Source: Ectopseudomonas mendocina (GTDB lineage: Bacteria > Pseudomonadota > Gammaproteobacteria > Pseudomonadales > Pseudomonadaceae). Taken from it: DNA of 48,995 bases. Of this stretch, positions 22,719-30,813 are shown piece by piece. The stretch lies in assembly GCF_016008875.1 (NCBI RefSeq), contig NZ_JADTQG010000024.1:1-48995 (forward strand). The letters are read 5' to 3'. Position 1 is the stretch's first letter; each line of letters begins with the position of its first letter. Made by a program: the position numbers and the translations under genes. The notes under the pieces were generated by a model. It was not told where the DNA came from. It did no database searches and worked only from the letters and a program-made list of their open reading frames with translations.

Positions 22719-24128
22719 GTGCTTGGCTCCACTGTCTGGCTGACCCTGGCCACGCTGATCGGACTGGTCGCCGGTTTTGCCCGCGAGTGGCTGCTAATCC
22801 ATGCCTGGGGCGCCAGTCTGCGCAGCGACGCCTTTCTGGTTGCCCTGTTCCTGCCCGAGGCGGTGCGCATGGCGCTGGCTACCGGGTTGTTCAGCTCGGC
22901 GGCGCTGCCGCTGTACCAGGCGCGTGATGCGCTGGCGCGCAGTGCCTGGCTGTCGGCCCTGAGCTGGCGCGTCATGGGTGTGGGCCTGGTGCTGGCCTGC
23001 CTGCTCTATGTGGCGGCGCCGCTGTGGGTCTGGGTGATCGGGCCGGGTCTGTCCGAAGAGGGGCAAGCGCTGGCCGGGCAAAGCCTGCAGCTGCTTGCCT
23101 GGTGCGTGCCGGGTTTCCTGCTGCATGCCTTGCTCTGCATTCCGCTGCAGGCGCACGCCCGTTTCATCCTAGCGGGGCTGGGTTCGCTGTTGTTCAATCT
23201 GCCGCCGGTGATCTATCTGGGCGTGGCGTCTGCCGATGCCTCGCCGTCCGGGCTGGCTCTGAGCTGCCTGCTGGGCAGTCTACTGATGCCGCTGGTGCTG
23301 ATACCCGCGATGCGTGGAATGGGCTGGCGCCCCTGGCAGGTAAAGGCTGACTGCGATTGTGGCAGCGAGCTGTTGCGCCGCCTTGGGCCTTTGCTGGTCA
23401 GTACCTTGGCCAGCCAGGGTCTGGCCCTGCTGGAGCGGATGATCGCCTCGCTGCTGGGCGAGGGGGCCGTGACCTGGCTGAATTTCGCCCGCAAGCTGAT
23501 CAACCTGCCGATGGTCGCCCTGATGAGTCTGAACCAGGTGCTGCTTGGCCTGATGGGCGGCCGTTCGGAGCAGGAGCGTCTGGCCCTGCTGCGCCGTGGC
23601 GTGGCGATGGCGACCCTGCTGACCCTGCCGGTCGCGGTCGGCCTGGTCGGTGCGGCAGAGCCGCTGATCCAGCTGCTGCTGCCCAGCCAGGCCAGTGGCG
23701 GGGTGCTGGCGGCCTTGCTCGGCTGGCTCGGCCTGACGCTACTGTTCGCCGCCTGGAATGCCTTGCTGGCGCGCTATGCCTATGCGGTCGGCGATACCCG
23801 TCTGCCCCTGGCCTGTGAGCTCAGTGGCAATGCCCTCAACGTCGTCTTCCTGCTGACGCTGCCCTGGCTGCTGGGGCTCAAAGGCATTGCCTTGGCGGCG
23901 CTACTAGGCGTGCTGCTGACCGGCGTGCTGCTGATGCGCAAGCAGCGCCTGCTGCAGGCGATGGACTGGAAACGGCAGTGGGGGCTGGGGCTGGCACTTC
24001 CGGCGCTGGCGCTGCTGATCCCCTTGGCAGTGGCGCCAGGCTGGTGGCAGCTCGGCGTGACGGTCTCTGTTTCGGCCACGATGCTGCTGCTGATGGCCTT
24101 CTGGCTTAAGCCCTGGCGGATGACCTAG
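22719..24128 (+). CDS. pslK: PslK: MurJ/Wzx-type lipid-linked oligosaccharide flippase
   Basis: The GTG start at 22719 lies ten bases after the pslJ stop, preceded by GAGAACGAGA. The 469-residue, strongly hydrophobic protein has about 13-14 helices of the MviN/MurJ family. Seen are LATLIGLVAGFAREWLLIHA with a helix-1 arginine, RSDAFLVALFLPEAVRMALA and LLERMIASLLGEGAVTWLNF, matching family positions. Expected role: moves the undecaprenyl-linked Psl repeat unit across the inner membrane. It is the last plus-strand psl gene; its stop is three bases from the stop of the convergent acyltransferase, with no space for a terminator. Confidence 0.88.
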   Translation: MLGSTVWLTLATLIGLVAGFAREWLLIHAWGASLRSDAFLVALFLPEAVRMALATGLFSSAALPLYQARDALARSAWLSALSWRVMGVGLVLACLLYVAAPLWVWVIGPGLSEEGQALAGQSLQLLAWCVPGFLLHALLCIPLQAHARFILAGLGSLLFNLPPVIYLGVASADASPSGLALSCLLGSLLMPLVLIPAMRGMGWRPWQVKADCDCGSELLRRLGPLLVSTLASQGLALLERMIASLLGEGAVTWLNFARKLINLPMVALMSLNQVLLGLMGGRSEQERLALLRRGVAMATLLTLPVAVGLVGAAEPLIQLLLPSQASGGVLAALLGWLGLTLLFAAWNALLARYAYAVGDTRLPLACELSGNALNVVFLLTLPWLLGLKGIALAALLGVLLTGVLLMRKQRLLQAMDWKRQWGLGLALPALALLIPLAVAPGWWQLGVTVSVSATMLLLMAFWLKPWRMT

Positions 24129-24131
24129 AAC

Positions 24132-25217
24132 TCACCTCGAGGCAGCGCTGGCGTCCGGCCTGTCGCTCGAGCCCTCCTTGCCGGCCTGCACGTAGTGGCT
24201 GTTCTTGAGCAGCCAGCGTTTCTCCACGCAATGCCACATCAGCGCTGCACCACAGAGGGTCAGGGCCACAGTGGCCAGCAGGGCTAACGAGGCATTGGCC
24301 TGGTACGCGCCGAAATGGATCATCGTCTGCACGATGGGGAAGTGCAGGATATACACGCCGTACGAGAAGTCGCCGAACTTGCAGAAGTTGCCCACGTAGT
24401 TGTATAGCGCGAAGAACACCACCAGGATGCCCAGTGCAATCGGCCTGAGCGCCTCCACATCGAACTGCAGACGCACCAGGAAATAGGCCAGCGCGGCGAG
24501 CACCAGCCATTTCACATGGCGTTCGAAGAACGGCAGCAGGTAATAGATCGCGGCACCTGCGATAAAGAACCTCAGCTGTCCGGGCAGCTGTTTCTCCAGC
24601 TGGAAAAACATGCCGCGCCCGGTGCTTTCATGCAGATGGAACATGACCAGCGAGTAGACCGTTGAGGCGATGAACAGGGCCAGGAGCACGCGCACTCGCC
24701 CTACACGGCGGCAGAGCCAGACGATGATCGGCACGCTCAGGTAGAACATTACCTCGATCTTGATGGTCCAGAGCGCGCCGTTCACCGCCGTCAGCCGGTG
24801 GTCGCTGAATACGCCGGGCAGGTCTGGCTGGAGGAAATTGAGAAAGCCCAGATTGAAGCCGAGGTAGCGCACTAAGTCGCTCGACAGGAAGTACTCGCTC
24901 AGTGAGCGTTCGCTGATGCTCGACAACAATATCGCTACGAAGGTCACCGAGACGAAATAGGCGGGGTAAATGCGCCGCGCGCGTTTCTCGAAGTAGTCGG
25001 GGAGCGAGCGCGATTTTTCGTAGCTCATGAAGATCAGGAAGCCGCTGATCACGAAGAACGACTCGATGGCGATCTTGCCCGACAGCAGGGTATCGATGAT
25101 ACCCAGCTCGCTGGCGCCCGACAGTTCGTGGGCATGCAACAGGCAGACGGCCAGAGCCAGCAGCAAGCGTATGAGGTCGAAATTGTTCTGACGCAGGCGC
25201 GGGCTGCTGATCTTCAT
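24132..25217 (-). CDS. Membrane acyltransferase 3 family protein (PslL-like candidate, proximal)
   Basis: This 361-residue protein has about ten membrane helices. The family hallmarks are an early His pair in LLHAHELSG (near residues 28-30), SFFVISGFLIFMSYEKSRS, RARRIYPAYF, and ALWTIKIEVMFYL. Acyltransferase-3 proteins O-acylate surface glycans from the membrane; a periplasmic or outer-face transfer of acetyl or similar groups to Psl is inferred. In the PAO1 psl locus a PslL of this family follows pslK on the same strand. Here the gene is inverted and converges on pslK. It lies nine bases downstream of another family member at 25227-26336. Confidence 0.85.
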   Translation of the reverse strand: MKISSPRLRQNNFDLIRLLLALAVCLLHAHELSGASELGIIDTLLSGKIAIESFFVISGFLIFMSYEKSRSLPDYFEKRARRIYPAYFVSVTFVAILLSSISERSLSEYFLSSDLVRYLGFNLGFLNFLQPDLPGVFSDHRLTAVNGALWTIKIEVMFYLSVPIIVWLCRRVGRVRVLLALFIASTVYSLVMFHLHESTGRGMFFQLEKQLPGQLRFFIAGAAIYYLLPFFERHVKWLVLAALAYFLVRLQFDVEALRPIALGILVVFFALYNYVGNFCKFGDFSYGVYILHFPIVQTMIHFGAYQANASLALLATVALTLCGAALMWHCVEKRWLLKNSHYVQAGKEGSSDRPDASAASR

Positions 25218-25226
25218 GGGCGTCGG

Positions 25227-26336
25227 TCACTCGACTGGTTTGGCGGCCATCTTGGCAAGATCTTGTTTTGGTTTCTTGCTGAACAGCTTCTTGCCCAGGC
25301 TGTTGGCTGCGTTCATCAGAGGCGCCTCGATAAGGCGGAAGCCAACGAGACCATAGATCATGACCGCTGAGAACATGATCACGAGGAAGGCAATATTGCC
25401 GATCAGGCTGGTGGAGGCCAGCCCTAACATGACCCATAGCTTGCCTATCACCCCGATCACCAGCAGGTGCGCGAGGTAAGTGGTGTAGGAGCTGTCGCCG
25501 ATGGCGACCATCAGCGACGGAACGCTCAGCTTGTCGCGGCGCTCCAGAAGTGTGGCGCCGATGGTCAGCAGACCGAACAGCGTGCCCAGGCTGAATACGC
25601 GAATCAGCCCCTCACCACGGAACATGTCCAGGTTGTAGCCCACTGGCACCCCGACCAGTGGCACGAATAACAGCATGCCAACGGCGACCTTGGTGGGGAC
25701 CCGTTCGCTCAGGGGGCTGAAGTAGAACATGGCGATAAGGCTGCCCATGACGAACTCAATAGCATAGGGGTGCAGAATCAGGCGCAGTACCGGACCCAGG
25801 CTGAGCACATCGATGGTCAGGTTGGCGCAGATGATCAGGCCGGCCCAGCCGAGCAGAATCCAGGGCAGGTAACGCTCGCGAAAGAACATCAGCGAGGTGA
25901 AGACCAGGTAGAACCACATCTCGAAGATCAGCGACCAGGCCACCATCACCAGTGGCAGGGTCTTGTCCGGTATCAGGAAGAAGGACTTCCACAGGTTCGG
26001 TTCGCCATGGGTGTTGTTGAACCACTGCGGCATCACCAAAAAGACCGCCAGGGTTATGAAGAAGTACACCCAGTAAGGTGGGTAGATGCGTGCGACCCGG
26101 GCATAGGCGAACTTGAGGATCTCCCGTTGCACCTGAAAGCGGCCGCGAGACACCATGACCATGATGAAACCGCTGACGACAAAGAACCAATCGATGAATA
26201 GCTGGTTGAAGTCTTTAATTGCTACTGGCAATAAAGTGGCGCCAGCATATTGTTCTTCTGCAAATGTCATGTGGCCGATGACGACCCCCGTCAGGCCTAT
26301 ACAACGAAATGCCTGCAGAGTATTCAACTTGGACAT
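25227..26336 (-). CDS. Membrane acyltransferase 3 family protein (PslL-like candidate, distal)
   Basis: This 369-residue member of the same family starts MSKLNTLQAFRCIGLTGVVIGH, with the conserved His near residue 22. Then come WFFVVSGFIMVMVSRGRFQ, YARVARIYPPYWVYF and AWSLIFEMWFYLVF. About ten helices end in a basic tail (KKLFSKKPKQDLAKMA). The start follows CAGGAG. It is the first gene of a two-gene minus-strand unit and differs strongly in sequence from its neighbour, so the two are not a recent duplication and may add different groups or act at different sites. Which, if either, is orthologous to PslL cannot be settled by reading. Confidence 0.85.
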   Translation of the reverse strand: MSKLNTLQAFRCIGLTGVVIGHMTFAEEQYAGATLLPVAIKDFNQLFIDWFFVVSGFIMVMVSRGRFQVQREILKFAYARVARIYPPYWVYFFITLAVFLVMPQWFNNTHGEPNLWKSFFLIPDKTLPLVMVAWSLIFEMWFYLVFTSLMFFRERYLPWILLGWAGLIICANLTIDVLSLGPVLRLILHPYAIEFVMGSLIAMFYFSPLSERVPTKVAVGMLLFVPLVGVPVGYNLDMFRGEGLIRVFSLGTLFGLLTIGATLLERRDKLSVPSLMVAIGDSSYTTYLAHLLVIGVIGKLWVMLGLASTSLIGNIAFLVIMFSAVMIYGLVGFRLIEAPLMNAANSLGKKLFSKKPKQDLAKMAAKPVE

Positions 26337-26604
26337 GACAGGCTCCTGGTGCTTTGGATTTTGCTAATAAGTTAAAGGCAGGCCGACAGAAAAATGGCAT
26401 TAGTATTTTGGCAGGAAAGAAGTGTGCTATTTGATCTGCAGGAGTTTTACGTGCGGGATATGAGGCAGCATGCCATCATGTCGGCCACGCTGGCAAGTGA
26501 GTGCGGCCGCCTTCGAAAACACTCTCCGCAGGCTGGGTGGCGACGCTGAATCAGGTCGGCGTTTGAGGGCGGCAATGGGACGGTATTCGATTACGGAGTC
26601 AACA
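26337..26604. other. Gap between the acyltransferase pair and the small secreted gene
   Basis: These 268 bases hold the divergent upstream regions of the acyltransferase unit (CAGGAG ribosome site, AT-rich stretch at 26355-26420) and of the small gene at 26605 (CGGAG site). No recognisable promoter pair, repeat or RNA was found. Confidence 0.4.
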
Positions 26605-26925
26605 ATGGTTCGATTAGTAACCTCAGGTATGTTTTTCATATTTATTCTTGTTGTCTCGCCACCGTTCTGTGCCTTGAGCCACGCCGCGGATGAAGATCCG
26701 GTTAGAATGGTTATTAAAAAATATGGGCGCGATACTTATTCGTCGATGGACGATCTGCTCTATATAAAAACCTACGATTGCCTAGAGCCCGCTTATAGCG
26801 AAAACGCAGTTCTGTTTTATATCCCCTATTCCGATGACAACAAGCTGCAGTTCAGCAACAAGGTGGAGTGCAAGGTGATTGAAGTCTACGACCGAGGGGC
26901 GCACTACAGTCGGGAAGGGAGATAG
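26605..26925 (+). CDS. Small secreted hypothetical protein
   Basis: The ATG at 26605 follows GGAG at a good distance and gives 106 residues. Its N-terminus is a clear signal peptide (MVRLVTSGMFFIFILVVSPP, likely cleaved after LSHA). The same frame is open further upstream, but those residues are basic and non-hydrophobic. The mature part, about 77 residues, has two cysteines (TYDCLEPAY, KVECKVIEV) that could form a disulphide, and is rich in Tyr and Asp. Codon use is AT-richer than in surrounding genes, suggesting later acquisition. No family was recognised. It is flanked by the acyltransferase pair and a bidirectional terminator next to tRNA-Thr. Confidence 0.65.
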   Translation: MVRLVTSGMFFIFILVVSPPFCALSHAADEDPVRMVIKKYGRDTYSSMDDLLYIKTYDCLEPAYSENAVLFYIPYSDDNKLQFSNKVECKVIEVYDRGAHYSREGR

Positions 26926-26940
26926 CGAAATGCGGGCATG

Positions 26941-26967
26941 AAAAAGCCCGCAGATGGCGGGCTTTTT
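26941..26967. terminator. Bidirectional terminator between the small gene and tRNA-Thr
   Basis: AAAAAGCCCGC / GGCGGGCTTTTT form a strong stem with an A tract before and a T tract after, so it can end transcripts from both sides: the 26605 gene on the plus strand and tRNA-Thr on the minus strand. Confidence 0.92.
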
Positions 26968-26977
26968 CATAATTTCG

Positions 26978-27053
<76 letters not shown>

Positions 27054-27346
27054 TAGGTGGGGCGCCATTATATCCATTCATCGGCCTGAGTAAAGCTATG
27101 TTCGAGCCTGGCTTTTCCAGGGTTGGCTATCAATAGCTTTTGGCTTATGCACAAAGAGAAGGCGCGCGCGATAGGTGCGCACCTTGTCTGTGCAATCGAT
27201 CACAATTTTTTGCAACTCATTGTTTTTGTTAGAGCTTATGCGGTTGAGCGAAAAATGATCAGATTTCTGCAGGGCTGTTCCCGATTGGCTTAGCAGGGTT
27301 TGCTCAGAAAGGATCAACAGAGTTATCCACAGGTTCTGTGAGCAAC
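27054..27346. other. Gap between tRNA-Thr and the methyltransferase gene
   Basis: These 293 moderately AT-rich bases have no convincing gene. They include the tRNA-Thr upstream region and, near 27323-27331, a single perfect TTATCCACA that is probably incidental. Nothing else was recognised. Confidence 0.4.
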
Positions 27347-28561
27347 TCAGGCGCGTTCCGCCAGAAGCAGCAGGTTGCGTGGACTCAGTTGGTAATCGCA
27401 GAAGGTGCCCAGGCTCACGCTATAGCCCTGTTCTTCCAGATACAGGGCGCGGTCCAGCAGCAGCCAGAGCTCCAGTGGGCGGCGGAACAGGTTGCGCAGC
27501 AGCTCCAGGTTGCGCACCTCGGCCAGGCGTTGCCAGCCACTCGCTTCCAGCGTGACCCAGTCCTGCTCTCCGGGCGAGGCCACGCCTTTCAGGGCGGCAA
27601 GGTCATGGCAGAAGCGGGCGAAGGGTTTGCTGAGCCACTCGCTGGGCAGCGATGGCGTCGGCAGGTATTCGTCGATGCCGCGTAGCTGGCGCTGCAGCAG
27701 GTCGAAGGCCAGGCGCCAGGCCATGGATTGGTCGCGTTGCCTGCGTACCCGGGCGCCGGCCGTGACGGTCTCGCTTAGCGGCAAGCCCAGATCGTCGCGT
27801 GAAAGCTGCAGCGCTGATGCTTGCGCCGCGGCCGAAAGCGCTTGGTATTGCTTGCTGGCGATGCGGTTGTAGCAGCAGGGGGCGACCGCCAGTTGCGAGC
27901 AGCCATTGCGGCTGGCCAGTTGCAGCAGGCGTACGTGTAGGTCGCCACAGGCGTGCAGGGCGACCGGGGTGTGTTCTTTGCTCAGGCGTTCGCTGCAATC
28001 ACCGGCCAGCACATCCTGCTGCAGATGCATGGCATCCAGTCCCAGCCGTTTGCTCAACGCGCTGCCGGATTCGATCAGTGCCGGGTCGTACTCCAGGCAG
28101 GTCAAACGCTGATCAGCCTGGGTCAGCCAGCGACCAAGATGGCCCTTGCCGGAGCACCAGTCGAGCCAGTGCGTTGGCTGTTGTTGAAACTGCAGGTGAC
28201 TGGCGAAGGCCTGAATCTGCGCCAGCTTTCTACCGGGCACATCGACGCTGAGGTTAGGCGCGCGCGCTGGAGCGTCGCGGCTCGGGAATTCGCCCAACTG
28301 GCTGAGCGCCTGCGCCTGGCGGGCTAGTTCGGTAAACGGAGCGGGTGCCGCGAGCGCAAAGAGGTCGCTGTCGCTGGCTTGCGCCTGCTCCAGAGAGCGG
28401 CTGCGCAGCCAGGCGGCAAGCTCGGGCAACTCTGCCTCCCAGGGCAGGCGCAGGTGATAAAACGGTCTCGGCCGCCACAGCGCCTGGTGCTGCAGGAGAA
28501 AGCCGTCCAACGCTTGGAAGCGGGCGAGCAGTTCGCCTGAGGTAAGAATCGGCTCGGACAT
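27347..28561 (-). CDS. SAM-dependent methyltransferase domain protein
   Basis: This 404-residue protein starts MSEPILTSGELLARFQALDG. The central domain (about 130-260) has the SAM-binding motif WLDWCSGKGHLGRWL, the acidic end of strand 2 in LTCLEYDP, VALHACGDLHVRLL and APCCYNRI. The CSGKGHLG...HACGDL...APCCY pattern belongs to the 'methyltransferase domain' group that also includes GSTCD/METTL25-like proteins (PF13679-type). The substrate is unknown. N- and C-terminal parts are helical and poorly characterised. It lies 48 bases downstream of the ABC permease gene on the same strand, separated by a GC hairpin, so co-transcription is possible but a functional link is not evident. Confidence 0.75.
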   Translation of the reverse strand: MSEPILTSGELLARFQALDGFLLQHQALWRPRPFYHLRLPWEAELPELAAWLRSRSLEQAQASDSDLFALAAPAPFTELARQAQALSQLGEFPSRDAPARAPNLSVDVPGRKLAQIQAFASHLQFQQQPTHWLDWCSGKGHLGRWLTQADQRLTCLEYDPALIESGSALSKRLGLDAMHLQQDVLAGDCSERLSKEHTPVALHACGDLHVRLLQLASRNGCSQLAVAPCCYNRIASKQYQALSAAAQASALQLSRDDLGLPLSETVTAGARVRRQRDQSMAWRLAFDLLQRQLRGIDEYLPTPSLPSEWLSKPFARFCHDLAALKGVASPGEQDWVTLEASGWQRLAEVRNLELLRNLFRRPLELWLLLDRALYLEEQGYSVSLGTFCDYQLSPRNLLLLAERA

Positions 28562-28579
28562 GGCGTCTATGGCGGAAGG

Positions 28580-28605
28580 GCGGGCCGTCTGTGCAGGCGG
28601 CCCGC
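28580..28605 (-). terminator. GC hairpin after the ABC permease gene
   Basis: GCGGGCCG / CGGCCCGC make an eight-base-pair stem with a ten-base loop between the permease stop (28610) and the methyltransferase start (28561). No T run follows on the minus strand, so it may be a weak terminator or only an mRNA-stability element. Confidence 0.4.
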
Positions 28606-28609
28606 AGGC

Positions 28610-29299
28610 TTAGCGGCCCTGGCAGGCGTCGACGCGCAGCCAGCGCTCCAGCAGCTTGAAGAGATTGATCAGGATGAAGGTGATGGCCAGGTAGAACAGT
28701 GCGGCGGTGAAGAAAAACTCCATGCTTACGTAAGTGCGGGCATTGAGCGTGCGTGCCATGCCGGTCAGTTCCAGCAGTGTGACCGTGCTGGCCAGGGCGC
28801 TGGCCTTGAGCATCAGGATCACTTCGTTGCTATAGGCCGGCAGGCCGATACGCGCGGCGCGCGGCAGGATGATGTGCAGCATGGCCTGGGTGCGCGACAT
28901 GCCCAGGGCGCGTGCAGCCTCGATCTCACCTGGCGGTACGGCCTGGATGGCGCCGCGCAGGATCTCGGCGATATAAGCGGCGGTGTGCAGGGTCATGGTG
29001 AGCACCGCGCACCAGTACGGATCACGCAGATAGGGCCAGAAGATGCTTTGGCGCACGGCATCGAACTGGGCCAGGCCGTAGTAGATGAGGAACAGCTGCA
29101 CCAGCATCGGTGTGCCGCGGAAGAAGAAGATGTAGCCGTAGGGCAGGGCGCGCACGTACCAGCGTTTCGACGCTCGGGCGATGCCCATGGGCAGTGCCAG
29201 GATCAGCCCGGCAATGACGGCAACTGCCAGCAGTTCGACGGTCAGCAGCGCACCTTCGAACATCTTCGGCAGGTACTTGTAGATCAGCTCCCAGTTCAT
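28610..29299 (-). CDS. Amino-acid ABC transporter permease (HisM type)
   Basis: This 229-residue inner-membrane permease has about five helices. The ABC-interaction EAA loop is PPGEIEAARALGMSRTQAML with PRAARIGLPAY (about residues 125-155). FFFRGTPMLVQLFLIYYG is the typical N-terminal motif of the polar amino-acid (HAAT) permease family. It pairs with the HisQ-type permease encoded just upstream (four-base overlap) to form the heterodimeric channel. Together with the ATPase and binding protein at 30046-31587 it forms a complete importer, probably for basic amino acids such as Arg, Lys, Orn or His. Confidence 0.93.
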   Translation of the reverse strand: MNWELIYKYLPKMFEGALLTVELLAVAVIAGLILALPMGIARASKRWYVRALPYGYIFFFRGTPMLVQLFLIYYGLAQFDAVRQSIFWPYLRDPYWCAVLTMTLHTAAYIAEILRGAIQAVPPGEIEAARALGMSRTQAMLHIILPRAARIGLPAYSNEVILMLKASALASTVTLLELTGMARTLNARTYVSMEFFFTAALFYLAITFILINLFKLLERWLRVDACQGR

Positions 29300-29991
29300 T
29301 GGTTGCTCCTGACGAAGCCGCGTGAGGCTTTCTTCTCAAGGAAGTGCAAGCCGATCATGGCGATGATGGTCAGCCCCAGATAGATGATGGCGGCGACCAG
29401 GAAGAAGGTCATCGGATTTTTGGTGGCCGTAACCGCGATCTGTGCCTGGCGCATGATTTCGGTCAGGCCGACCACCGACACCAGGGCGGTGTCTTTCATC
29501 AGAATCATGAACAGGTTGCCCAGGCCGGGCAGGGCGATGCGCCACATCTGCGGCATTATCAGCTTCCACAGAATGCGCCCCTTGGACATGCCGAGTGCCT
29601 GTCCCGCTTCGCGGTGCCCCTTGGGAATGGCCAGAATGGCGCCGCGGAATACCTCGGTGGCGTAGGCGCCAAAGCACAGGCCAAGGGCGATGACGCCGGC
29701 AGCGAATGGGCTGAGTTCCAGGCTACCTACGCCCAAGCTTTCGCCCAGCGCGCGCAATACGTTGACGGTGCTGAAATAGATCAGCAGCACCCAGAGCAGC
29801 TCGGGCACGCCGCGTACGATGGTGGAATAGCTGCCGCCGAGCCACTGCAGCGGCTTGTACGGCGAAGTCTTGGCCAGCGCGCCGAGCAGGCCGAGCACCA
29901 GACCCAGAACCAGCGCGGAAAGCGCCAGTTGAATGGTCATCAGGGTGCCGGCGGCCAGGGCGGGGCCGAATCCTTGGAGATCGAAAATCAT
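29296..29991 (-). CDS. Amino-acid ABC transporter permease (HisQ type)
   Basis: This 231-residue permease is a partner of the HisM-type subunit. The EAA loop PKGHREAGQALGMSKGRILW is followed by PQMWRIALPGLGN. The N-terminal TIVRGVPELLWVLLIYF is the RGxPxLL motif typical of HAAT permeases. There are five predicted helices. It lies 54 bases downstream of the binding-protein gene; that gap holds a GC hairpin at 30010-30030 that may let the binding protein be made in excess. It overlaps the next permease gene by four bases. Confidence 0.93.
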   Translation of the reverse strand: MIFDLQGFGPALAAGTLMTIQLALSALVLGLVLGLLGALAKTSPYKPLQWLGGSYSTIVRGVPELLWVLLIYFSTVNVLRALGESLGVGSLELSPFAAGVIALGLCFGAYATEVFRGAILAIPKGHREAGQALGMSKGRILWKLIMPQMWRIALPGLGNLFMILMKDTALVSVVGLTEIMRQAQIAVTATKNPMTFFLVAAIIYLGLTIIAMIGLHFLEKKASRGFVRSNQ

Positions 29992-30009
29992 CGGAGGGCT
30001 CGGGCGACC

Positions 30010-30030
30010 GCGCCGCCAGGTCGGCGGCGC
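30010..30030 (-). other. Intercistronic stem-loop between binding-protein and permease genes
   Basis: GCGCCGCC / GGCGGCGC form a perfect eight-base-pair stem with a five-base loop in the 54-base gap. The position matches intercistronic hairpins that protect or limit transcript so that the binding protein exceeds the permeases. The effect here is inferred. Confidence 0.55.
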
Positions 30031-30045
30031 AGTGCCCTCAGGTCA

Positions 30046-30798
30046 TTAGTAGATGCTGAACGGGAAGTACTTGTCGTTGATCTGCTTGTAGGTGCCGTCT
30101 TCGATGATGGCTTGCAGAGCGGTGTTCAGCTTCTCGCGCAGCGGGTCACCCTTGCGCACGGCGATGCCGATCTTGTCGTTGTCGAATACCGGGTCGCCCT
30201 TGAACTCGAAGTCCTTGCCGGCATCGCTCTTGAGCCATTCCCAGTTGACGAAGGTGTCGGCCAGCACGCCGTCGAGGCGGCCGGAAGCCAGGTCGAGGTA
30301 GGCGTTTTCCTGGGTGTCGTACAGCTTGATATCGACCACCTTGCCCATGTTGTCTTCCAGCCAGGTACCGGCGATGGTGGCGCGCTGGGCACCGATCACC
30401 TTGCCCTTGAGGCTGGCTTCGTCGGTCTTGAAGTCGGCCGACTTGGGCGCGATGAACTGCAGCTTGTTGGTGTAGTAGGGCTCGGTGAAATCGACCGCTG
30501 CCTGACGCTCTTCGGTGATCGACATGGAGGCGATCAGGAAGTCGAACTTCTTGGCGTTCAGGGCCGGGATTATGCCATCCCAGTCGGAGGTGACCACTTC
30601 GCACTCGGCCTGCATCTTGGCGCACAGCGCCTGGCCGATTTCCACGTCGAAGCCGGTGACCTTGCCGCTGGCGTCGATCAGGTTGAAGGGCGGGTAAGCG
30701 CCCTCGGTGCCGAGTCTGAGTTTGTCAGCTGCGACAGCACTGGTGCCGAAAGCCAGGGTGGCGGCCGCGGCCAGCAGGATCTTCTTATAGTTCTGCAT
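30046..30798 (-). CDS. Periplasmic amino-acid binding protein (Lys/Arg/Orn/His type)
   Basis: This 250-residue SBP_bac_3 protein has a cleavable signal (MQNYKKILLAAAATLAFGTSAVA^A). The mature sequence begins with the family's ligand motif LRLGTEGAYPPFNLIDASG and continues GFDVEIGQALCAKM, DWDGIIPALNAKKFDFLIASM and ITEERQAAVDFTEPYY. These are signatures of the lysine-arginine-ornithine/histidine binding group. Two conserved cysteines are at the CAKMQAEC segment, as in LAO-type proteins. It delivers ligand to the HisQ/HisM permeases. It follows the ATPase gene by 15 bases. Exact ligand preference is not determined. Confidence 0.93.
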   Translation of the reverse strand: MQNYKKILLAAAATLAFGTSAVAADKLRLGTEGAYPPFNLIDASGKVTGFDVEIGQALCAKMQAECEVVTSDWDGIIPALNAKKFDFLIASMSITEERQAAVDFTEPYYTNKLQFIAPKSADFKTDEASLKGKVIGAQRATIAGTWLEDNMGKVVDIKLYDTQENAYLDLASGRLDGVLADTFVNWEWLKSDAGKDFEFKGDPVFDNDKIGIAVRKGDPLREKLNTALQAIIEDGTYKQINDKYFPFSIY

Positions 30799-30813
30799 GC
30801 GTGTTGCTCCGTG

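Noticed and set aside
27323..27331. Perfect DnaA box TTATCCACA
   Set aside because: It is a single copy with no AT-rich unwinding region or neighbouring boxes. One match in 49 kb on two strands is not unexpected.
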